Assembly (NCBI GenBank): GCA_900557355.1
Contig: USSR01000032.1
Coordinates: forward strand, 1 to 20,465
Direction of reading: 5' to 3'
Length of the DNA stretch: 20,465 bases
From: an uncultured Bacteroides sp.
Lineage (GTDB): Bacteria > Bacteroidota > Bacteroidia > Bacteroidales > Bacteroidaceae
The notes under the pieces were generated by a model that worked only from the letters and a program-made list of their open reading frames with translations, searched no databases and was not told the origin of the DNA. Of the stretch, positions 15,501 to 20,465 are shown piece by piece. Made by a program: the position numbers and the translations under genes. Every line of letters starts with the position of its first letter. Position 1 is the stretch's first letter.

Positions 15501-15839
15501 ACGAAGAATGACTTTGAAACTTATATTTCCTCCGCGTCCGTTATTATAAAAAGCAAAAACCGGTCGGTCACTTGTTTCTACACGAAAGGGACTGTGACTA
15601 CCGTACAAAGCACGGGTATACCGATTCTTACCATTGACACAAACAAACTCATCACCATCGGGACGATATTGCAACGTCCTTTTTGTACCTCGCAGATGTT
15701 CATTCAAGGAGATGGATTCTTTAAAGTCACCGATCTGCTTTGCCTCTCTTTGAGCATTTAATGGCATCGCCGACAACATCAAGAGGCAACAAACAGTCAG
15801 CTTTCCTTGTAAAATAAGATTCAGATGAAAATAACTCAT
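12576..15839 (-). CDS. large secreted DUF4450-type protein, probable glycosidase
   Basis: 1087 residues with a signal peptide (about 1-29, ending MPLNAQ). Residues about 40-240 are beta-rich. Residues about 260-700 look like an all-helical (alpha/alpha)6 toroid, with aromatic and acidic motifs such as GIWDGQVWLHGAIGWRMPL, NYDPDNDGLYDAYACIWASD and NWLPYSWSINNVAFAEVM. The remainder is beta-rich. The length and order fit DUF4450 proteins common in Bacteroides pectin and arabinogalactan-type PULs. I make this assignment from general resemblance, so the family name is less certain than the fold. Catalytic residues are not assigned. It starts 16 bases after the stop of the lipoprotein enzyme gene, clearly in one operon with it. 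Confidence 0.7.
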   Translation of the reverse strand: MSYFHLNLILQGKLTVCCLLMLSAMPLNAQREAKQIGDFKESISLNEHLRGTKRTLQYRPDGDEFVCVNGKNRYTRALYGSHSPFRVETSDRPVFAFYNNGRGGNISFKVILRDGTELALDRTGHCESRYSAGKRTYYLTDPSWGKGELRISVLALADMDGAIWRFSPSNMPKGAILRWQHGGATGKGLSRNGDMGVDPADCFELPAEATDLVTGELSLQKEVYLVRGEVSEGYNVRKLYQQAEAASLVLASHLKIETPDPYLNTLGGALVAAADGIWDGQVWLHGAIGWRMPLSGWRAGYTGDALGWHDRARTHFDAYAASQVTDVPNTIPHPAQDSTMNLARSEKRWGTPQYSNGYICRNPGRNNQMHHYDMNLCYMDELLWHFNWTGDTAYVRKMWPVITRHLAWEKLNYDPDNDGLYDAYACIWASDALYYNSGAVTHSSAYNYRANKMAAFLASLIGEDPSPYQNEAEQILKAMNKRLWMQGKGCWAEYQDFMGHRRLHESPGLWTIYHALDSDVADPFQAYQATRYVDTEIPHIPVYADGLEEGYATITTTNWLPYSWSINNVAFAEVMHTALAYFQAGRPEEAYRLMKSSFLDGMYLGNSPGNLGQVSFYDAARGECYRDFGDPIGVASRLLVQGLYGILPDVLNGKMVIRPGFPAGWLKASISLPDITYHFVRENDTDIYRIEQRFKAPLALTLQVNVGRERIHSVKVNGKEVDWSFAEAASGYPVVVIPASSAQKAIVEIVWKGNCLNPVLPEIQAEALAEIRVPSILGAVFGEIYDPQGVLIQPNVSDTSIRSKVNDHLGHHTFFVRMKQGQMEWWQPVNVQITKSEKTSVILPFSQVNTSECRVMNMDSLFNANVTDIFRNEYLTPRSPYTTLQLPVQGIGEWCHPKLTADIDDAGLRALVRDEMLTTKLGVPFRTLAQGSNIAFTSLWDNYPDNLSIPLSGRASHAYLMMAGSTNHMQCRIANGIVRVYYTDGTSDVLELVNPDNWCPIEQDFYVDGQAFTVVSPRPYRIHFKTGLVSNDLGKDLGIKGVYGRSIEGGAGVLLDMPLNPSKELSHLTLETLSNDVVIGLMGVTLQ

Positions 15840-15855
15840 ATTTTTTTGTGTTTGA

Positions 15856-17967
15856 TTATGGTAATGGCTTCAATCCTTCCCAACGGACATTCCAAGTTCC
15901 ATCTTTCGGAAATCCCGGATTAGTCTCCGTACATCCGTCCCAACCGGCACACATCATCGCAATAGCAGTCAGCAAGCCGCCATTACCCGGTAAATAAATA
16001 CGTAAACGACCGTCCTGATAATTATGACCATTCGGCAAGTATGTGTTTGTGCGTTTATCCATCAGTAAAGCTCCGACGGCCTTTTCCGGTTCACCCAAAC
16101 GGGCAGCATTCATAGCCGTCATCGGATAATCCCATCCCCAGGTTTTACCCCAATTCCAGTTATCCCAAATCCAGTGCAATGTATTTTTCATATAATCTTC
16201 CCGGATAAGTTTATTCATCGGAAGAATACCGACTGCCCCTAATACTGCCATGTGGTCGGAAGTATAACGAATATCTTTATAAGTATCTATGGCTGTTTCA
16301 GCAGCCAGATAAAGTCCTTCATTATTAGATGCTAAAGGGGAAAGTTTATCGATCATTTCATCCCATTCCAAACTGCGTTGCTGTCCCATACGTTCACGCC
16401 ATTGTTGAGCGGTCTGCATGGCAAAATGCCAGTAAGAAAGTTCAAAAGGAGGATTAACTGTTTCTGCAGCACGCAACGTTTCTTGTGCAGGAATGGCACC
16501 TTTCAACACGTAACGTCCTTCCAGTTCATCGTATGTAGCAAAAGAGTACATAAATTCTGCAGTCTCCTGTACCAAACGATTATATTTCTCCAATACTTCT
16601 TTAGTCGGATCAGCACGATAAAGTAATTCTGCCAAATAAATTAAATGAGGTTGTTGCCAAATCAGAAAACTTCCTACTTTGGAAGGGGCTTCTGTTCCTG
16701 AAGGATCGGTCATTTTCATCCAGCGAACACCATCAAACCCTTGTCTTTGGGCTATTTGACGCGCTATCGGTTCAACCTTTTCATACCAGCCTAATGTACG
16801 GTCAAGTAAGTTGCTACGATTCCAAAGAGCAAATTGAGCTTCGTGCCACCAGATCATTTCAAGATGGAATTTGCCAAACCACGAATTATAGGTAAGCCCC
16901 GTCTCTTGCGGAGGAGTAGTACCTGCGCTCTGAATAGCAAGCAAATATTGGCTAAGTACCACACGTCGTTCCAGTTCTTTGGCCCGTGGGTCCGTACATG
17001 CCGAAAAGTCAACAGCTGCACCTTCCTTCCAAAACGAGTTCCAATAGTTTTTTGCTTCTTCTTGAGTTTGTGCTACAGTAACAGGCTGCGTTGAAAGAGC
17101 TGTACTAGTAAAAGCACATGTAAAAGCTAAATGATCGTCCATCGGAGTCAGGACAAAATAATGTTTTGCTTTCTCATTTAAAGTAGCCTTCCCTTCCCAA
17201 TACAAAGTTACGAAATACTCTGTGCTATCTAAAGTATGTTTCAAAACTGCGGAAGATTCATTTTGAGTAACAATAGTCGTTGTATGTTTATCAACGGCTT
17301 CCCAATTACACGCATCATCACAATGAGCGCCCGTAGGATACGGAAAGCGAAAACAAATCCCGGTATGCGCCTTAGAAGTAATATTTGCAGCAATCATATC
17401 ATTAGAAGGATGGCAGACTGTCTCCACTTGATAATCTTCACCGTTTAATTTAAACCGGCTTTCGATTTTTCCATCCCACAAGCAAAGTTTCTGATGAACG
17501 TCAGTTACCTGTCCAATATCCGTACCTTCTTCCACGTCAAAGCCGACAATTCCTAAATGAAGACGATGCGGATTGACACGAAACCAATTAGCGGCATCCT
17601 GTTGTCTGCCTTCTTCTTTGAATTGAGTAGCGTAAAGTTCTTTCTTTCCCCTGCCAAAATCGTATTCTTTCAGGGTTTCTTCCGGAGTAAGCCGGTCCGG
17701 ATTGGCGAAGCTATGCCAGCCCCACTGGCTCTGCGTTCCCAATGGAACTCCTTTTTTATAATTGTCCGGAAACGTCTGTAATCCGGTTATGTCTACCGTA
17801 TAAGCAAATTCTCCATTTCCTACAGAAAGTGAAGCTAATGAATCGAATGCCGTCACAACAGGACTATTCCTTTCTACTAATGCCTCGCGGTCAATTATCG
17901 GCTGATTTCCATCTCCGCAAGCTGTCCAAATAAAAAGTGCTGCAATAGATACTGCGAATGTTTTCAT
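15856..17967 (-). CDS. lipoprotein glycoside hydrolase with six-hairpin (GH65/GH95-like) fold
   Basis: 703 residues. The N-terminus is a lipoprotein signal (IWTAC, Cys17), so the enzyme is membrane-anchored. Residues about 30-300 form a beta-sandwich domain (SLSVGNGEFAYTVDITGLQT is typical of GH65-type N-domains). Residues about 330-680 form a helical barrel with ETGLTYNSWFGKFHLEMIWW, RQGFDGVRWMKM, and a closing YLPGNGGLLTAIAMMCAGW segment like the one that ends GH65 and GH95 catalytic domains. Substrate and catalytic residues cannot be fixed. Its place between susD and the DUF4450 and GH28 genes makes a role in trimming side chains of the same glycan likely. The terminator at 18015-18046 and a good -7 box at 17990 suggest it may also be transcribed separately from susCD. 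Confidence 0.75.
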   Translation of the reverse strand: MKTFAVSIAALFIWTACGDGNQPIIDREALVERNSPVVTAFDSLASLSVGNGEFAYTVDITGLQTFPDNYKKGVPLGTQSQWGWHSFANPDRLTPEETLKEYDFGRGKKELYATQFKEEGRQQDAANWFRVNPHRLHLGIVGFDVEEGTDIGQVTDVHQKLCLWDGKIESRFKLNGEDYQVETVCHPSNDMIAANITSKAHTGICFRFPYPTGAHCDDACNWEAVDKHTTTIVTQNESSAVLKHTLDSTEYFVTLYWEGKATLNEKAKHYFVLTPMDDHLAFTCAFTSTALSTQPVTVAQTQEEAKNYWNSFWKEGAAVDFSACTDPRAKELERRVVLSQYLLAIQSAGTTPPQETGLTYNSWFGKFHLEMIWWHEAQFALWNRSNLLDRTLGWYEKVEPIARQIAQRQGFDGVRWMKMTDPSGTEAPSKVGSFLIWQQPHLIYLAELLYRADPTKEVLEKYNRLVQETAEFMYSFATYDELEGRYVLKGAIPAQETLRAAETVNPPFELSYWHFAMQTAQQWRERMGQQRSLEWDEMIDKLSPLASNNEGLYLAAETAIDTYKDIRYTSDHMAVLGAVGILPMNKLIREDYMKNTLHWIWDNWNWGKTWGWDYPMTAMNAARLGEPEKAVGALLMDKRTNTYLPNGHNYQDGRLRIYLPGNGGLLTAIAMMCAGWDGCTETNPGFPKDGTWNVRWEGLKPLP

Positions 17968-17989
17968 GATTCTTTATTATTGTTATTTA

Positions 17990-17997
17990 CAAAAGTA
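17990..17997 (-). promoter_or_regulatory. -7 box before the lipoprotein glycosidase gene
   Basis: The minus strand reads TACTTTTG, a full match to TAnnTTTG, 22 bases before the ATG at 17967. The nearest TTTG upstream (18011-18014) is only 13 bases away rather than about 19, so the -33 element is poor. It would allow enzyme expression after the terminator that follows susD. Confidence 0.35.
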
Positions 17998-18014
17998 TTT
18001 ATTTTTGAAACAAA

Positions 18015-18046
18015 TGACGCGGATTCTCATTCAAAAACCCGCGTCA
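18015..18046 (-). terminator. hairpin terminator downstream of susD
   Basis: TGACGCGG (18015-18022) pairs perfectly with CCGCGTCA (18039-18046) across a 16-nt loop. On the minus strand it lies about 42 bases after the susD stop and is followed by TTTGTTTC. G/C-rich for this region, it is a plausible partial terminator that lowers transcription into the enzyme genes relative to susCD. Confidence 0.6.
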
Positions 18047-18088
18047 CTCCACCCTAATAATCCAATCCAAAGGATGATTTGAGGATCT

Positions 18089-19771
18089 TTATTTTAAATT
18101 CCATTTGATAAAATAGTCTCCATTCATTATTTTGGAACGAATGTCTTCAGCATTGCCAGTAGTTTCGTACTTTTCCGAAATATACTTCGCCATGAAACTA
18201 TTATCATTATAACGTTTTGCCATACGAATCATAGCCGGATAAACTTTTCCTTCGCATGCCATTTCCAGCATCATTTCTTTCAATATTTCTTCGTCATTGT
18301 TTTGTACATTAGATGTGAAAGTACGTGCTCCTAAGTTACTATAGCTTACTTCTACTCCACGAATCCCTCTGTCACCATATTTACGACTACCAATACCAGT
18401 TGTCCCGTTTGAATAATAATATACAGTACTATTATTCGTCCAATGAGGAGTAATACCATACCAATTGCCGGAATAAGTACCTTCCTCATCAATATCAAAC
18501 TCACTAGAGTAGGCATTGACTCCTACATTAATTAGTGCGTCAACTACAGATCTTCTACCTAATTGATTGAATGCTTCTGCCAACATAAAATAAAGGTCTG
18601 CACCGCGGTAGGTATATACGAATACATCATCGCGATAAGCGGTACGTACAGGTTTAGAAGTTGGACGGAATTTGCTGATAACCCATTTACCATTGTATTC
18701 AGATACTGTGTAACCCATTCTGAAATCTTTATCTTTACTACCCAGCGGACCGAAGTCATTATCTCTGAAACGTTCTACAGCGACCTCTGCCGGTGCCAGC
18801 CAATATTTATTCGGATAATCAGAGTCGAAATGCTTCAGCAGACTGTTTGTCTGCCTGTTTTGATAGTCATACATAATTGCTGACGCCGATTCATAATCAT
18901 ACGGAGTCTCGTTATTAAAGAAATTGGTATAATGACTGAACAACATATCATTACGTAAGAAAGCGATAGATTGATTGGTAGTACTTTGGTAGATACTGTT
19001 CATCTTATTAAGTATCAAGTTGACACATTGTTGGTATCTACCTAACCACAAACAAATCTCTGCATATAGAGCATAGTAAGGAGGAGTCATCATATCCCAG
19101 CGGCGATATTCACTATTTGCCAGCTCCGTATCCGGGTCTACCCAGTCTTTCCATGCTGTTTCGTAAGTTCCTCCAATATTGTCATAACCAATATCTAGCA
19201 GATTCTTGCAAGCTACCATCGTTTCGTCAAGATTCAATATGTCAAACTGTGACAAATCTCTCAACGAAGTCATTGGTTTATCCACCCATGCTACTTCTCC
19301 GTAGATTTTAGCGATCGTCATAAACATCCATGCCTTGACACGCAGCGTGCTGCTGACCAATGCTTTATAGTGGCTTTCATTAATAGAGTTCTTTTCTTCG
19401 TATGTTTTCAATTTCCGAAGATAATCGTTACAGGCATTTATTACTTCGTAGAATCCAGAAGGATCTGCATATGAATTACCACTTAAATCATCATCGTAAT
19501 TGTACAAGTTGTAGAGTTCAGTGGGTGCCGTTGCAGTCGGCACCACCATTTCTCCCCGAAGTTCATTCAGATAAATCACTTTGTCTCCAATGGCTTGCAT
19601 TTTAGTCATGATACCAATGTAACCGGAGTACATCTCACTTTCTTCTGATATATAATCCTCATTATCCAGGGTAACATCTGTATCAGGATTGAAGAAGTCA
19701 TCGCATCCTCCCAATAAAGTAACCGCCAGTATGAAAGCGGCATTTAATAATATCTTTTTCATCTTCATCAT
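18089..19771 (-). CDS. susD: SusD/RagB family outer-membrane glycan-binding lipoprotein
   Basis: 560 residues. The lipoprotein signal ends LLGGC (Cys23) followed by DD, as in surface-exposed Bacteroides lipoproteins. The N-terminal part after the anchor (FFNPDTDVTLDNEDYISEES) is the usual SusD opening, and the TPR-like helical scaffold follows (VKAWMFMTIAKIYGEVAWVD, YYALYAEICLWLGRYQQCVN, LYFMLAEAFNQLG). The C-terminal region carries the EMMLEMACEGKVYPAMIRM element typical of the family. SusD proteins sit on the SusC barrel as a lid and capture glycan at the cell surface. The ATG overlaps the susC stop by one base (TAATG), so the pair is translationally coupled. The gene name is used in the family sense only. 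Confidence 0.93.
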   Translation of the reverse strand: MMKMKKILLNAAFILAVTLLGGCDDFFNPDTDVTLDNEDYISEESEMYSGYIGIMTKMQAIGDKVIYLNELRGEMVVPTATAPTELYNLYNYDDDLSGNSYADPSGFYEVINACNDYLRKLKTYEEKNSINESHYKALVSSTLRVKAWMFMTIAKIYGEVAWVDKPMTSLRDLSQFDILNLDETMVACKNLLDIGYDNIGGTYETAWKDWVDPDTELANSEYRRWDMMTPPYYALYAEICLWLGRYQQCVNLILNKMNSIYQSTTNQSIAFLRNDMLFSHYTNFFNNETPYDYESASAIMYDYQNRQTNSLLKHFDSDYPNKYWLAPAEVAVERFRDNDFGPLGSKDKDFRMGYTVSEYNGKWVISKFRPTSKPVRTAYRDDVFVYTYRGADLYFMLAEAFNQLGRRSVVDALINVGVNAYSSEFDIDEEGTYSGNWYGITPHWTNNSTVYYYSNGTTGIGSRKYGDRGIRGVEVSYSNLGARTFTSNVQNNDEEILKEMMLEMACEGKVYPAMIRMAKRYNDNSFMAKYISEKYETTGNAEDIRSKIMNGDYFIKWNLK

Positions 19772-20465
19772 TAGAATTTCAAGTTAATACCCAGTTTGAC
19801 AGATTTCGGTTGCATCACTTTCGCATAATCAAATCCTTGTGTAGCATTGCTGCCAGATGAATAAGCGAATTCCGGATCCATACCCAAATATTTGGTAGCG
19901 GTCAACAGGTTTTCTCCTGTCACATAAATTGTTCCTGAACGGAAAAAATTCCAAACTGGTTTGTCGAAATTATAGCTTAACGTAATACTCTTCATGCGTA
20001 GGAAAGAAGCATCTTCAATCCAACGGGAAGAGAAGTTGTTATTGCCGATAGCATCTCCATAGCTAGCGCGTGGAATATTGGTAACCTGTCCTTCTACATT
20101 CCAACGGTTGGTCACTGCTACACTTTGGTTAGAGAAAGAAGAAACTGATTCCAGTGTCCTTCTTACCGCATTGTATGCCTCATTCCCTTTTGAATAAGAA
20201 ATTCGGCCGCCAGTGCGAAATGCTTATAACGGATATTGGTATAGAATCCTCCAAAGTAATCAGGAGTGGCACTACCCAATGATACATAATCTTTAGAATC
20301 GATGCGTCCGTCATTATTCTGGTCTACATAACGTACATCACCAGCACTATATGCTTGATTACTGCTGTTGGTCAATGCGGCTTCACTCGCTTCCGCTTGG
20401 GTAGAGTAGACGCCATTTGCTTGCAATCCGTAAAATTCGTATGGATTTCCACCTACACGACTTAC
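19771..20465 (-). pseudogene. susC: 3' part of a SusC-type TonB-dependent transporter gene, frameshifted
   Basis: The gene enters from the right edge reading VSRVGGNPYEFYGLQANGVY and continues with the DQNNDGRIDSKDYVSLGSATPDYFGGF motif region found near the end of SusC barrels. After KHFALAAEF the frame is lost. Reading resumes one frame over as SYSKGNEAYN, VTNRWNVEG and the conserved SRWIEDASFLRMKSITLSYN, ending at TAA 19773-19771. Restoring one T in the TTT run at 20199-20201 rejoins the frames exactly (E-F-S-Y-S-K-G). This may be a true mutation, phase-variable slippage, or a sequencing error. As read, the barrel would lose about 140 C-terminal residues, including the last strands, and should not assemble. 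The 5' part lies outside the window. Confidence 0.88.

Overview
The window looks like chromosomal DNA of a gut Bacteroides or close Bacteroidales relative. The signs are a SusC/SusD pair followed by periplasmic and lipoprotein glycosidases, outer-membrane beta-barrels of the TonB-receptor type, -7 promoter boxes of the TAnnTTTG kind, A/T-rich intergenic DNA and a DUF4369 protein. Apart from the first few hundred bases, every gene reads on the minus strand, so the biological order runs from position 20465 down to about 390.

Right part (20465 to about 11131): a polysaccharide utilisation locus (PUL). It has the 3' part of a susC gene (broken by a one-base deletion in a T run), susD, a terminator hairpin, then three enzymes: a lipoprotein with a six-hairpin (GH65/GH95-like) fold, a 1087-residue protein I assign to DUF4450, and a GH28 polygalacturonase-type enzyme. 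The GH28 suggests a pectic substrate. The exact glycan cannot be read from the sequence.

Middle part (11098 to 1401): a compact operon that looks like a ribosomally made, post-translationally modified peptide (RiPP) locus of a type I do not recognise. In order it has a small LuxR-type HTH regulator, a promoter preceded by a long GTATAC-rich inverted repeat, a radical SAM/SPASM maturase, an 80-residue precursor with a 7-Cys, 4-His-Cys periodic C-terminus, a hairpin, a TonB-receptor-like outer-membrane barrel, a PqqD-like/M50 site-2-protease-like membrane protein, an O-antigen-ligase-like membrane protein with a TPR tail, and a transglutaminase-like protein with a discoidin-like C-terminus. No ABC exporter or C39 peptidase is present. 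A plausible reading is that the maturase modifies the Cys-rich peptide, the M50 protein handles the leader or membrane step, and the barrel and envelope proteins carry or attach the product at the cell surface.

Left part (about 1390 to 1): directly after the transglutaminase gene lies a second, diverged copy of the regulator-3'-end / inverted repeat / promoter / leader block seen at 10565-10790. Here the regulator survives only as its last ~20 codons, and the duplicated promoter reads into a DUF4369 protein that stops where a thioredoxin domain would normally begin. The first ~390 bases hold the end of an unidentified plus-strand gene, its terminator, and probable gene fragments.
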